A program made the position numbers and the translations under genes. Below the pieces are notes generated by a model. It made no database searches and was not told the DNA's origin. It saw only the letters and a list, made by a program, of their open reading frames with translations. From Lysobacteraceae bacterium (GTDB taxonomy: Bacteria > Pseudomonadota > Gammaproteobacteria > Xanthomonadales > Rhodanobacteraceae), in the NCBI GenBank assembly GCA_021372495.1, contig JAJFUF010000040.1, forward strand, positions 231,421 through 295,420: DNA of 64,000 nt, read 5' to 3'. Position 1 is the first letter of the stretch, and every line of letters begins with the position of its first letter. Shown here piece after piece: positions 1-8,128 of the stretch.

Positions 1-1210
1 GCGCGATGCCGCCGGCCAACGCCGCGACCAGCTCGCCGGTGGCCGCGGACATGCTGACGCCGAGCATGCCGTGGCCGGTGGCCAGCAGCAGGTTGGTCCA
101 GCGCGCGCTGGGACCGACGATCGGCACCTCGTCGACGCTCATCGGCCGCCAGCCCCACCATTCCTCCTGCACCTGCGGTCCTTCCGGTTCGTGCAGGAAC
201 CCGGCCGCGCCGCGGCGCAGCGCGTCGAGGCGCACGCGGTTCAGCGTGGCGTCGTAGCCGGAAAACTCCATCGTGCTGCCGAGGCGGAAACCGGAGCCCC
301 AGGCGGTGACGCACACGCTCGGCTCGCGCAGCACCAACGGCCGGCGCGGCGCCAAGGCCGGCCGCGAATAGGTGATCGAGTAGCCCTTGCCCGGCTGCAT
401 CGGCAGGCGCAGGTCGAGGCTGCGCGCGGTCAGCGGCGACCACGCGCCCAGCGCGAGCACCACGCGCGTGCCGACGAACTCGCCGCGCGAGCTGCGCACG
501 GCGGCGATGCGCGAGCCATCGAAGGCAAAACCCTCTACGCGTGCGCCTTCATCGATCGCGCCGCCCAGCTCGCGTACGCGGCGCGCCAGCTCTGCCGCGT
601 AGCGGTCCGGACGCAGGCGCGCGTCGCCGGGATGCAGGACGCCGCCGGCCACGCCCGGCTTCAGCGCCGGCTCCATCGCCAGCACCTCGTCGGCGCACTT
701 GCGCTCGACGGCGATGCCGAGCCGCGCCAGCGCGTCCAGGTGCGACTGCTCCTGCGCGAACGCGCGCGCATCGCGGAACACGTACAGCGTGCCCTCGCGC
801 GCGTACTCGCAGTCAAGGCCGTCGTCGGCGACCCATCGTTCCAGCAGCGCGCCCGAGCGTTCGAGGATCGCGGCGCGCGCTTCCGCGGCGCGCCAGAAGT
901 CGCGCGGGTTGCAGCGCCCGGCGAAGCCGAGCAGCCAGCGGAAGCGCTCGAAGTCGGGGCGCGGGTTGACGTACAGCGGCGCGTCGCGCTTCAGCATCCA
1001 GCGCAGCGCCTTCATGGTCATGCCGGGCTCGTTCAGCGGCGGCGCATGGCTGGGGGTGATGGTGCCGCAGTTGCCGTGCGAGGCGCCGCAGCCGACGCTG
1101 CCCTGCTCGAGCACCCGCACCGTCGCGCCCGCTTTCAGCAGGTGGTAGGCACAGGCGAGTCCGATGACGCCGCCGCCGAGCACGAGGGCGTCGCTGCGCG
1201 TGGATGACAT
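1..1210 (-). CDS. D-amino acid dehydrogenase-like FAD oxidoreductase (partial)
   Basis: The reverse strand is open from an ATG at 1210 to the left edge (403 codons), so the C-terminus is outside the window. The N-terminus has a dinucleotide-binding motif (LVLGGGVIGLACAYHLL), followed by GASHGNCGTITPSHAPPLNE, the region typical of DadA-type D-amino acid dehydrogenases and other DAO-fold enzymes. Near the cut end is a GHGMLGVSMSAATGEL segment that matches the conserved FAD-contacting C-terminal region, so little seems to be missing. Family members deaminate D-amino acids to 2-oxoacids at the inner membrane, passing electrons to the respiratory chain. The nearby D-aminoacylase-like gene fits D-amino acid catabolism. 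The substrate is not shown by sequence; another amine or hydroxyproline dehydrogenase is possible. Confidence 0.85.
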   Translation of the reverse strand, partial: MSSTRSDALVLGGGVIGLACAYHLLKAGATVRVLEQGSVGCGASHGNCGTITPSHAPPLNEPGMTMKALRWMLKRDAPLYVNPRPDFERFRWLLGFAGRCNPRDFWRAAEARAAILERSGALLERWVADDGLDCEYAREGTLYVFRDARAFAQEQSHLDALARLGIAVERKCADEVLAMEPALKPGVAGGVLHPGDARLRPDRYAAELARRVRELGGAIDEGARVEGFAFDGSRIAAVRSSRGEFVGTRVVLALGAWSPLTARSLDLRLPMQPGKGYSITYSRPALAPRRPLVLREPSVCVTAWGSGFRLGSTMEFSGYDATLNRVRLDALRRGAAGFLHEPEGPQVQEEWWGWRPMSVDEVPIVGPSARWTNLLLATGHGMLGVSMSAATGELVAALAGGIA

Positions 1211-1251
1211 GCGCGCATTCTACGGCGCGCGGCGGCCGCCGTGCAGCGCGC

Positions 1252-3273
1252 TCAGCCCAGCGCCAGCGGCGCGAACAGCACGTTCCAGTGCGCCAGGCCG
1301 GCGACGGCGACCAGCATCGTCAGCACGACCGCGCTGTGGTGCAGCTTGCGCATGGCGCCCCAGCCGCGCGCGCGCCACACCGCCGGCATCTGCAACAGCG
1401 CGATCGCGCTGACGGCCGCGCACAGGTAGGCCAGCGCCACCGCCACGCGCAGCAGCGGCGTCGGATAGGCGTAGATCGCATCCGGGCCCATCGCCCCGAG
1501 CTGGGCCAGCGCGGCCGCGCCGGTCGCGATGAAGGCCAGCCACAGCAGCGCCGCCAGGATCACGATGAACGTCGCGCCGAACGGCCCGCGCGCGCTGCCG
1601 TGGATGCGCCGACCGCGGCGCGCCCACGCGGCCACCAGCGCGCCGATGCACAACAGCGCCAGCACGCCCAGCAGCAGCGCGAACTGCGACGGGTCGTCGA
1701 GCGGGCCGATGCGATCGAACACCGTATGGCCGTACGGGCTGACGAAACCGGAGATGCGCCCGCGCGCATCCTGCAGGAACACGAGGCGGTCGCCGCCCTC
1801 GGCCGCGCGGAAGGTAAGCGGCCCGTCCTGCACCCAGCGCGTGGGCTCGGCGCCGCCGCGGAGCACGAGCTGGCCGTCGCCGGCCAGGCCCACCGCCGCG
1901 GTGGCGCCGGCGGCGTCGAGCAGCTTCTCCAGCGTCGAGTAGTTGCGGCGTTCGGCGAGGTAGCGCCCGGCGAAACGCGCGTCGCCGCGCACAAAACCCC
2001 GCGCCGGCGGCAGCGCCGCCGGGCGCGCGTCGGCGAGAAAGCGCTCGAAGATCTGCCGCGGCAGTTCGGTGGCCAGCTCGCGGCCGGTGTCGGTGTTGGT
2101 GGAAACGAACACGCCGACGCCGGCATCCGGCAGCACGACCATGTCGGACTGGAACCACAGCGTCGCGCCGCCGTGTTCCAGGCTGAGATAGCGCCCGTAG
2201 GCATGGCGGAAGAAGCCGTGCGCGATGCCGGCCGCGTCCGGCGCATTGCGGAAATCGACGCCGGCCATCGCCGCGAAAGTCTGCGGACGCAGCACCGCGC
2301 GGCCGTCCAGCGCGCCGCCGTTCAGCAGCATGCGCATGTAGCGCGCCATGTCGGCGGCGCTGCTCGCCGCCGCGCCGGCCGGCGCGATCTGCGCGATGTG
2401 CTCGAACGGCTGCGGCGCGAAGCCGCCGTCGACGTAGCGGAAGCCGGTGCTGTAGGCGTGCGCCAGCGCCGCGCCGACCGCGCGCGGATCGTTCGCCGGC
2501 AGCGGTTCGCGGAACGTGGTGCGGGTCATGCCGAGCGGCGCCAGGACGTGCTGCTCGACGTAGGCGTCGAACGGCTGCCCGGACGCCTGCTGCACGATCG
2601 CGCCGAGCAGCGCGACCGCGTAGTTGGAATAGTCGGCGTGCACGCCCGGCGCGCGCACGCGCTGCGGGCGGTAGCGCGCGAGATAGTCGTCCAGCGTCGG
2701 TACCGGCGTGCCGGGCCGCGCGAACAGGTGGCCGAGCGCGCTGTCCTCGAAGCCGGCGGTGTGCGTCATCAGGTGCCGGACCTTGACCGGCGGGTAGCCG
2801 GCGTCGGGCAGGCGCAGCGCGGGCGGCAGGTAACGGTTGGCGTCGGCGTCGAGGTCGAGCCGGCCCTGCTCGACGAGCTGCATCGCGGCGATGTAGGTGA
2901 ACGTCTTCGAGATCGAGCCGATGCGGAACAGCGTGGTCGCCGGGTCGACCGCGCGCGCCGGACGCTGCGCGGCGATGCCGTAACCGCGCTCGAGCAGCGT
3001 GCCGTTGCGATCGACCACCGCCACGGTGACGCCGGCGACGCCCTTCTCGCGCATATAGGCGCGCACGACGCCGTCGACGAAGGCGCCCAGCTCGGCAACC
3101 GGCAGCGCCGGCGCGATCGCGGGAGCCCCGGTCTGCGGCGGCGGCGCGGCCGTCTGCGCCGATGCCCCGGCCGCTGCCGGCGCGGCCGGCGGTTCGGCCC
3201 GCACGCCCGGCGACAGCGACAGCAACTGCAGCGCCAACCCCACCCCGAGCACCCGCCCCAGCACCCCGTGCAT
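1252..3273 (-). CDS. Serine hydrolase, beta-lactamase/class C PBP-like, with C-terminal membrane part
   Basis: 673 residues, exported serine hydrolase of the S12/beta-lactamase-like fold. Residues 1-27 form a signal peptide. The active-site SxxK is in RIGSISKTFTY, the YxN-type motif in HADYSNYAVALLG, and the third motif is probably the HGG of SLEHGGATLWF. After the catalytic domain comes a beta-rich stretch and then about four hydrophobic helices near the C-terminus, as in membrane-anchored relatives of D-aminopeptidase or PBP-like esterases. I chose the ATG at 3273 rather than the upstream in-frame ATG at 3375 because it has an AAGGGG ribosome site and starts the signal peptide directly. It follows the DadA-like gene's strand but is upstream of it by 41 bp, so cotranscription is likely. 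Substrate unknown. Confidence 0.85.
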   Translation of the reverse strand: MHGVLGRVLGVGLALQLLSLSPGVRAEPPAAPAAAGASAQTAAPPPQTGAPAIAPALPVAELGAFVDGVVRAYMREKGVAGVTVAVVDRNGTLLERGYGIAAQRPARAVDPATTLFRIGSISKTFTYIAAMQLVEQGRLDLDADANRYLPPALRLPDAGYPPVKVRHLMTHTAGFEDSALGHLFARPGTPVPTLDDYLARYRPQRVRAPGVHADYSNYAVALLGAIVQQASGQPFDAYVEQHVLAPLGMTRTTFREPLPANDPRAVGAALAHAYSTGFRYVDGGFAPQPFEHIAQIAPAGAAASSAADMARYMRMLLNGGALDGRAVLRPQTFAAMAGVDFRNAPDAAGIAHGFFRHAYGRYLSLEHGGATLWFQSDMVVLPDAGVGVFVSTNTDTGRELATELPRQIFERFLADARPAALPPARGFVRGDARFAGRYLAERRNYSTLEKLLDAAGATAAVGLAGDGQLVLRGGAEPTRWVQDGPLTFRAAEGGDRLVFLQDARGRISGFVSPYGHTVFDRIGPLDDPSQFALLLGVLALLCIGALVAAWARRGRRIHGSARGPFGATFIVILAALLWLAFIATGAAALAQLGAMGPDAIYAYPTPLLRVAVALAYLCAAVSAIALLQMPAVWRARGWGAMRKLHHSAVVLTMLVAVAGLAHWNVLFAPLALG

Positions 3274-3422
3274 GCGCTTCCCCTTCACGTCACTTCCTGA
3301 CCCGCTGTCGCCGGCCGCGGCGTTCGATTTGACCAGATCGGCCCAAAAGCGGCCAGCCGCGGCGGCGGCGCCCATGGCACCGTTCCTGCATGAATTTTCG
3401 CTACGTTACCGGAGGACTCGCC

Positions 3423-3746
3423 ATGTCCGTGACCACCACCGAAACCGTCTTCGCCCTGCGCGCCCCCGGCTCCGGCTGGCTGGCGACGCTGATCTGCGCG
3501 CTGGACGAGGCCTCCCGCGACCCCGATTTCGACGAGTACCACCGCCGCCTGCTGGTGCAACTGCTGCGCGAGGGCGCGCCCGGCGCCGCGGTGGTCGCCG
3601 CCGCGCACCGGCGCATGGCCGAATTCGAGTCCGTCCTCGCCGATGGCCGCGACGCCCTGCCCGCATCCCCGGCCCTTCCGTCGGCGTCGGCGCCGCCGCC
3701 TGCGCGCCAGCGTCCCTCACTGAGCCTGGTCGGCGGCTCGCTCTGA
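3423..3746 (+). CDS. Hypothetical small protein
   Basis: 107 residues, starting at an ATG preceded by a strong GGAGG site (3411-3415). The N-terminal 75 residues are predicted helical and include a mixed charged segment (DEASRDPDFDEYHRRLL); the C-terminal third is rich in Pro, Ala and Ser and probably disordered. There is no signal peptide or membrane segment, and I recognise no family. Its last 30 bases overlap the end of the convergent D-aminoacylase-like gene. Confidence 0.6.
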   Translation: MSVTTTETVFALRAPGSGWLATLICALDEASRDPDFDEYHRRLLVQLLREGAPGAAVVAAAHRRMAEFESVLADGRDALPASPALPSASAPPPARQRPSLSLVGGSL

Positions 3747-5465
3747 CCCCCAGCCGGTCCAGCCCGGGCCGCGCACCACGCGCCCCGGCAACGTGCCGGT
3801 CGGCCGGCCGTCGGCCAGCACCTGCTCCCCGTTGACGAACACGTCGCGCACGCCGGTGGCGTACTGGCGCGGCGCGGCGTAGGTGGCGCGGTCGGCGATC
3901 GTCGCCGGGTCGAACACCACGATGTCCGCGTAGTAGCCGGCGGCGAGGCGGCCGCGATCGCGCAACTTCAGATTCTCGGCGGGCAGCGCGGTCAGGCGGC
4001 GGATCGCATCGGGCAGGGTGTCGACGCTCTCGTCGCGCACGTAGTGGCCGAGAAAGCGCGCGACGTTGCCGTAGGCGCGCGGATGCGGCTGCGACTTCAG
4101 GAACACGCCCTCCGGCGCGTACGAGCCCTCGTCGGATCCGAGCGTGACCCAGGGCTGCTCGAGGCCGAGCTTCACGTTGGCCTCGTTCATCAGGAAGAAC
4201 GCCGCGTCGATGCGGCTGTGGTCCTCGACGATCAGGTCGATGATGGTGTCCTCGGGACTCCTGTGGCGCATCGCCGCCACCTCGGCCAGGGTCTTGCCGG
4301 TGAGCGGCTTGAGCTTGTCGGTCCTGAAGCCGATCAGCAGGATGTTGTCGGCGCTGCCGGCGGCGACGCACAGGTTTTCCCAGCCCTTGCCCGGGCGGCG
4401 CATCTCGCGCACCAGCTTCCTGCGCACGTCCGGTTTCTGCAGGCGCGCGATCCACGCGTCCTGCCCGCCCGCCTGGATCGCCGGCGGCATGCAGGCATAC
4501 AGGCCGGTCGCGCCGGCGGTGTAGGCGTACATGTTGGCGCTGACCGACAGGCCCTGCGCGCGCGCCTCCTCGATGCGCGCGATCGCCTCGCGCATCTTCG
4601 GCCAGTTCGCCTTGCCGGCGGCCTTGAGGTGGTAAGCCTCGGCGTGCACGCCGGCGGTGCGCGCGATCGCGATCAGCTCGTCGATGCCCTGCAGCAGCCG
4701 GTCGCCTTCGCTGCGCATGTGCGAGACGTAGGCGCCGCCGAACGGCGCGGCGGCCTGCGCCAGCGCCACCAGCTCGTCGGTCTTCGCGTAGGCGCCGGGC
4801 GCGTAGATCAGCGCGGAGCCGACGCCGAGCGCGCCCTCGCGCATCGCCGCGCGCACCACGTCCTGCATGCGCGCCAGTTCCTCGGCCGTGGGCGCACGGT
4901 CGGCGTTGCCCAGCTCGTGCTGGCGCACCGTGGTGGCGCCGACGAACGAGGCGATGTTGGGCGCGATGCCCTTCGCCGCCAGCGTGTCGAGAAATTCGCC
5001 CAACGAGGTCCAGGTGATCGGATAGCGGATGTCGCCCTGCTGGGCGGTCATCTCCTGCTTCATCGCGTCGGTCAGGGGACCGTACGACCAGCCTTCGCCG
5101 AACACTTCCAGCGTCACGCCCTGCTTGATGTCGGACAGCGAGCGGCCGTCGGCGATCAGCGCATCCGGCGCCCACGACAGCATGTTGACGAAGCCCGGCG
5201 CGACCGCCAGGCCGCTGGCATCGACCTCGCGCCGCGCCGCCGCCGCGTCGAGGTTGCCGACCATCGCGACGCGATCGCCGCGCACGCCGACGTCGGCGAC
5301 CGCACCGGGCGCGCCGCTGCCGTCGTAGACCGTGCCGTGGCGGATGATCAGGTCGTAGACGGGCGCGCCCCGGGCCGGCGCGGCGGCCGTGGATCCGCGG
5401 GGCGGCTGAGCGGCACAGGCGCAGAGCAACAGGGCGAACGCGACGACGGTCGTTTTACGCAGCAT
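3717..5465 (-). CDS. N-acyl-D-amino-acid deacylase family lipoprotein (amidohydrolase)
   Basis: 582 residues. The N-terminus is a lipoprotein signal (FALLLCACAAQ, Cys as lipidation site), so the enzyme is probably anchored in the envelope. The fold is that of D-aminoacylases (COG3653): start of the beta-sandwich at LIIRHGTVYDGSG, histidines in YVSHMRSEGDRLL and AEAYHLKAAGK, and the aspartate in TLGSDEGSYAPEG. The usual HxH motif after strand 1 is replaced by GFVNMLSWAP, and the usual metal Cys of the GNCG motif by a Glu (VFGEGWSYG). Start chosen at 5465, with a GGGAGG site. D-aminoacylases hydrolyse N-acyl-D-amino acids; with this metal site the true substrate is uncertain. The nearby DadA-like gene supports D-amino acid metabolism. 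Confidence 0.85.
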   Translation of the reverse strand: MLRKTTVVAFALLLCACAAQPPRGSTAAAPARGAPVYDLIIRHGTVYDGSGAPGAVADVGVRGDRVAMVGNLDAAAARREVDASGLAVAPGFVNMLSWAPDALIADGRSLSDIKQGVTLEVFGEGWSYGPLTDAMKQEMTAQQGDIRYPITWTSLGEFLDTLAAKGIAPNIASFVGATTVRQHELGNADRAPTAEELARMQDVVRAAMREGALGVGSALIYAPGAYAKTDELVALAQAAAPFGGAYVSHMRSEGDRLLQGIDELIAIARTAGVHAEAYHLKAAGKANWPKMREAIARIEEARAQGLSVSANMYAYTAGATGLYACMPPAIQAGGQDAWIARLQKPDVRRKLVREMRRPGKGWENLCVAAGSADNILLIGFRTDKLKPLTGKTLAEVAAMRHRSPEDTIIDLIVEDHSRIDAAFFLMNEANVKLGLEQPWVTLGSDEGSYAPEGVFLKSQPHPRAYGNVARFLGHYVRDESVDTLPDAIRRLTALPAENLKLRDRGRLAAGYYADIVVFDPATIADRATYAAPRQYATGVRDVFVNGEQVLADGRPTGTLPGRVVRGPGWTGWGSERAADQAQ

Positions 5466-5694
5466 GGTGATCCCTCCCCGGGACCGTCCGACTATCGCCA
5501 AGCCGCACCTGCGCGGCAAGCGACACAGGTCACGCTGCGACCAAAGCCGGTTGCGCTCCCCGCGCGCCCGGCTCGAGCCGGGCGCGCGGCGGCTTCACGT
5601 GCGGCGGCTGTGCCGCTACCCTCGGCGCATGCAGCACCGAGGATGTTTCCAGACCGAGCCCGCATCCGCGCGCTGCGCCGTCCGCCCGCAGTGG

Positions 5695-6189
5695 ATGCGC
5701 GCCGACCCGCATCTCGGCGCACTGACGGCGATGGTGTTGGCGCTCGCGCTGGCCGCATGCTCCAGCGCACCGCGGCGCCCGGCGCCCGCGGCCGGTTCGT
5801 CGACGGCGGCTGCCGCCAACAGCGTGCTGTTCCGCGCGATCGGGCTGGTCGGCACGCCCTACCGTTACGGCGGCAACACCCCGAGCAGCGGCTTCGACTG
5901 CAGCGGGCTGGTCGACTACGTCTACCGCACCGAGGCCGATCTCGCACTACCACGCACCGCCCACGAGATCGGCGCGCTGGACGCGCCGCAGATCGGCCGC
6001 GGCGGCCTCGCGCCGGGCGACCTGGTGTTCTTCCACGGACGCGGCCGCCGCATCACCCACGTCGGCATCTACGTCGGCGAGGGACGCTTCGTGCATGCGC
6101 CCAATACCGGCGGCACCGTGCGCCTGGACGAACTCGACGGGCCGTACTGGCGCCAGCACTTCCTCTACGGCAAGCGCGTCCTCGACTGA
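5695..6189 (+). CDS. NlpC/P60 family lipoprotein, peptidoglycan endopeptidase
   Basis: 164 residues. The first 20 or so form a lipoprotein signal with the lipobox LAAC, followed by a Pro/Ala/Ser linker and one NlpC/P60 (C40 cysteine peptidase) domain from about residue 45. The catalytic Cys is in GFDCSGLVDYVY, the His in THVGIYVG, and the third polar residue is the His of FVHAPNTGG. Family members cut the gamma-D-Glu-meso-DAP bond of murein peptides. The reading frame is open further upstream (an ATG at 5629 exists), but the ATG at 5695 places the signal peptide near the N-terminus. It lies divergently from the D-aminoacylase gene. Confidence 0.85.
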   Translation: MRADPHLGALTAMVLALALAACSSAPRRPAPAAGSSTAAAANSVLFRAIGLVGTPYRYGGNTPSSGFDCSGLVDYVYRTEADLALPRTAHEIGALDAPQIGRGGLAPGDLVFFHGRGRRITHVGIYVGEGRFVHAPNTGGTVRLDELDGPYWRQHFLYGKRVLD

Positions 6190-6231
6190 GCCGCCGGCGA
6201 ACCGCGCAGGCGATCGCGCCGGCCATTTGTA

Positions 6232-6241
6232 TTGTGCACAA
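6232..6241. promoter_or_regulatory. Palindrome, probable OhrR operator
   Basis: TTGTGCACAA is a perfect 10-base palindrome inside an AT-rich patch, 20 bases before the ohrR start codon. OhrR-type repressors bind AT-rich inverted repeats in their own promoters. Its place directly ahead of ohrR-ohr makes an autoregulatory operator likely; this is inference from position and symmetry. Confidence 0.5.
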
Positions 6242-6261
6242 CAAAGTTGTATAAGGCACAT

Positions 6262-6729
6262 ATGCCGGCCGCCGCCATGCCCTCGCCGCTGCACCTCGAC
6301 CAGCAGTTGTGCTTCGCGCTGTACAACGCCTCGCGGGCGATGACGGCCGCGTACCGTCCGCTGCTGGAGCCGCTGGGGCTGACCTACCCGCAATACATCG
6401 CGATGCTGGCGCTGTGGCAGCGCGACCACGTCAGCGTGGGCGAACTCGGCGAGGCCCTGCTGCTGGACTCGGGCACGCTGACGCCGCTGCTCAAGCGCCT
6501 CGAGCAGGCCGGCCTGGTCAGCCGCCGGCGTCGGCGCAGCGACGAGCGCGAGGTGGAGATCGCGCTGACCGCGGCCGGGCGCGCGCTGCGTCGGCGCGCC
6601 GCGGGCATCCCCGAACGCATGCTGTGCCGCACCGGCATGGCGCCCGCGGACTTCATCCGCCTGCGCGACGCGCTCGGCGCGCTCGCCGCAAGGCTTTCCC
6701 CCCGTCCCCTCCAAGGAGCTACGCCATGA
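6262..6729 (+). CDS. ohrR: OhrR, MarR-family organic-peroxide sensor
   Basis: 155 residues with a MarR winged-helix fold. The N-terminal LDQQLCFALYNASR is the signature of OhrR: the Cys senses organic hydroperoxides, and its oxidation releases the repressor from DNA. The winged helix is at VGELGEALLLDSGTLTPLLK followed by an Arg-rich wing (RRRRRSDEREVEI). A second Cys near the C-terminus (ERMLCRTGM) fits the two-cysteine OhrR type of xanthomonads. Start chosen at 6262, which has AAGG seven bases before; further ATGs at 6277 and upstream are possible. Its stop overlaps the ohr start in an ATGA, so the two are translationally coupled. Confidence 0.92.
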   Translation: MPAAAMPSPLHLDQQLCFALYNASRAMTAAYRPLLEPLGLTYPQYIAMLALWQRDHVSVGELGEALLLDSGTLTPLLKRLEQAGLVSRRRRRSDEREVEIALTAAGRALRRRAAGIPERMLCRTGMAPADFIRLRDALGALAARLSPRPLQGATP

Positions 6730-7151
6730 GCACCCAGATCCTGTACACCGCCACCGCCACCGCCCACGGCGGCCGCGAAGGCCACGTGCGTTCCAGCGAC
6801 GGCCTGATCGACCTCGACCTCAAGCTGCCGAAGGAAATCGGCGGCCCCGGCGGCGCCGGCAGCAATCCCGAGCAGCTCTTCGCCGCCGCCTACGCGGCCT
6901 GCTTCGAGGGCGCGGTGCGCCTGGTGGCGCGCGAGAAGAAGGTCGCGCTGAAGGATGCCTCGGTCACCGCGCACGTCGGCGTCGGTCCGCGCCAGCCCAG
7001 CGGCTTCGGCATCGGCGTGCGGCTGGACGTCAGCCTGCCCGGCATCGACCGCGCCGTGGCGCAGGACCTGGCCGACACCGCGCACCGCGACATCTGCCCG
7101 TACTCGCACGCCACCCGCGGCAACGTGGACGTGCAGGTCAAGGTGGTCTGA
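6726..7151 (+). CDS. ohr: Organic hydroperoxide resistance protein Ohr
   Basis: 141 residues, full length for Ohr of the OsmC/Ohr superfamily. Both catalytic cysteines are present, in AAYAACFEGAVR (about residue 60) and DICPYSHATRGN (about residue 124). Ohr is a thiol peroxidase that reduces organic and lipid hydroperoxides, usually with lipoamide as reductant. It has an AAGGAG site inside the end of ohrR, overlaps ohrR by four bases, and is followed by a hairpin at 7166-7193, so the pair forms a closed two-gene operon. Confidence 0.95.
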   Translation: MSTQILYTATATAHGGREGHVRSSDGLIDLDLKLPKEIGGPGGAGSNPEQLFAAAYAACFEGAVRLVAREKKVALKDASVTAHVGVGPRQPSGFGIGVRLDVSLPGIDRAVAQDLADTAHRDICPYSHATRGNVDVQVKVV

Positions 7152-7165
7152 GGCGAACCGTACCG

Positions 7166-7193
7166 GCACGCCGCGCCCCGAAGCGCGGCGTGC
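7166..7193 (+). terminator. Hairpin after ohr
   Basis: A perfect 11-base stem (GCACGCCGCGC and its complement) with a six-base loop starts 15 bases after the ohr stop codon. There is no clear T-tract after it. Position and stability suggest it ends the ohrR-ohr transcript or protects its 3' end. Confidence 0.55.
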
Positions 7194-7241
7194 TGTAATG
7201 GGCCGGCGGGCGTCGGGGGACGCCATGAAGGGAGCGCCGCG

Positions 7242-7634
7242 ATGAAAGACCTCACCGTACTGCTGGGCCGCATCGGTCTGGCGCTGATGTTCGTCGTGTT
7301 CGGCTGGGCCAAGCTGCACGACATGGCCGGCACCCAGGCCTACATGCAGTCGGCCGGCGTGTCCGGCGCGCTGTACCCGCTGGTGCTGCTGGCCGAGCTG
7401 GGCGGCGGCCTCGCCATCCTGACCGGCACGCTGACGCGCATCGCCGCGCCGCTGCTGGCGCTGTTCTGCCTGGCCAGCGCCTGCCTGTTCCACTACCCGC
7501 ACATGGCCACCGACCCCGGCCAGGCGATCAACTTCTGGAAGAACGTCTCGATCGCCGGCGGCTTCCTGGTGCTGGCCGCACACGGCGCGGGCGCCTGGAG
7601 CGTCGACGGCTGGTGGGCCAGCCGCAAACGCTAG
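7242..7634 (+). CDS. DoxX family membrane protein
   Basis: 130 residues with four hydrophobic helices and the DoxX family start (LLGRIGLALMFVVFGWAKL), including the conserved tyrosine/glycine-rich second helix region (ELGGGLAIL) and the FWKN segment. Such proteins are inner-membrane proteins of mostly unknown role; some are linked to thiosulfate:quinone oxidation or redox homeostasis. An AGGGAG site precedes the ATG. The stop codon overlaps that of the convergent acetyltransferase gene by four bases. Confidence 0.88.
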   Translation: MKDLTVLLGRIGLALMFVVFGWAKLHDMAGTQAYMQSAGVSGALYPLVLLAELGGGLAILTGTLTRIAAPLLALFCLASACLFHYPHMATDPGQAINFWKNVSIAGGFLVLAAHGAGAWSVDGWWASRKR

Positions 7635-8128
7635 CCGGGCCCGACGCGCGAAGTCGATGCCGCGAGCACGGGGCGCGTCCAGCCGACGCGCCCCGCCGGC
7701 GGCTTCTCGCCGCGAATGCGCGCGCCCATGCGCTCGTAGAACGCGCGCGCCGGCGGGTGCGCGACGATCAGCACCTCGGCGAAACCACGCGCCGCGGCCT
7801 CATCCAGCATGTGCCGGAACAGCGCGGCGCCGACGCCGCTGCCCTGCTGCACATCGTCGACGAACAGGTAGTCCAGTTCCGCCTCGCCGGGGCGGCTGAG
7901 CAGGCTGTAGAAGCCGGCCAGGCGGCCGTCGCGTTCGGCGACGCGCACTACGTCGCGCGCGATCTGCTCGGGCGTGATCGCGACCGTCTCGACGATGCGC
8001 CGATACTCGCCCGCATAAGCCGAGGACCCGCGCACCAGCGCGGTCAGCGCCGCGCAATCGGCATCCCGCGCGGGCCGGATCCGCGGCGCGGCGCCGCGCT
8101 CAGGCGTGCGCGTGGCCGTCGGGGCCAT
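7631..8128 (-). CDS. GNAT family N-acetyltransferase
   Basis: About 165 residues. The GNAT core is clear: the strand LDYLFVDDVQQGSGVGAALF carries the acetyl-CoA-binding Q-x-x-G-x-G/A segment, followed by AEVLIVAHPPARAFYERMGA, the C-terminal helix and strand. The substrate cannot be told from sequence. The start is uncertain; the ATG at 8128 lies within the last codons of the upstream slyD gene, and a longer frame to 8197 is open. It is probably cotranscribed with slyD. Confidence 0.8.
   Translation of the reverse strand: MAPTATRTPERGAAPRIRPARDADCAALTALVRGSSAYAGEYRRIVETVAITPEQIARDVVRVAERDGRLAGFYSLLSRPGEAELDYLFVDDVQQGSGVGAALFRHMLDEAAARGFAEVLIVAHPPARAFYERMGARIRGEKPPAGRVGWTRPVLAASTSRVGPG

Noticed and set aside
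1204..3300. Very long open frame on the forward strand opposite the serine hydrolase gene
   Set aside because: Arg/Gln/His-rich translation with no motif; it is antisense to a gene with clear catalytic motifs, a normal by-product of GC-rich DNA.
3331..3345. TTGACCAGATCGG as an FNR-type box before the first serine hydrolase
   Set aside because: Only the left half fits; the spacing and right half do not.
4044..6254. 736-codon forward open frame antisense to the D-aminoacylase gene
   Set aside because: Low-complexity Arg/Ala composition, no ribosome site, and overlaps two well-supported genes.
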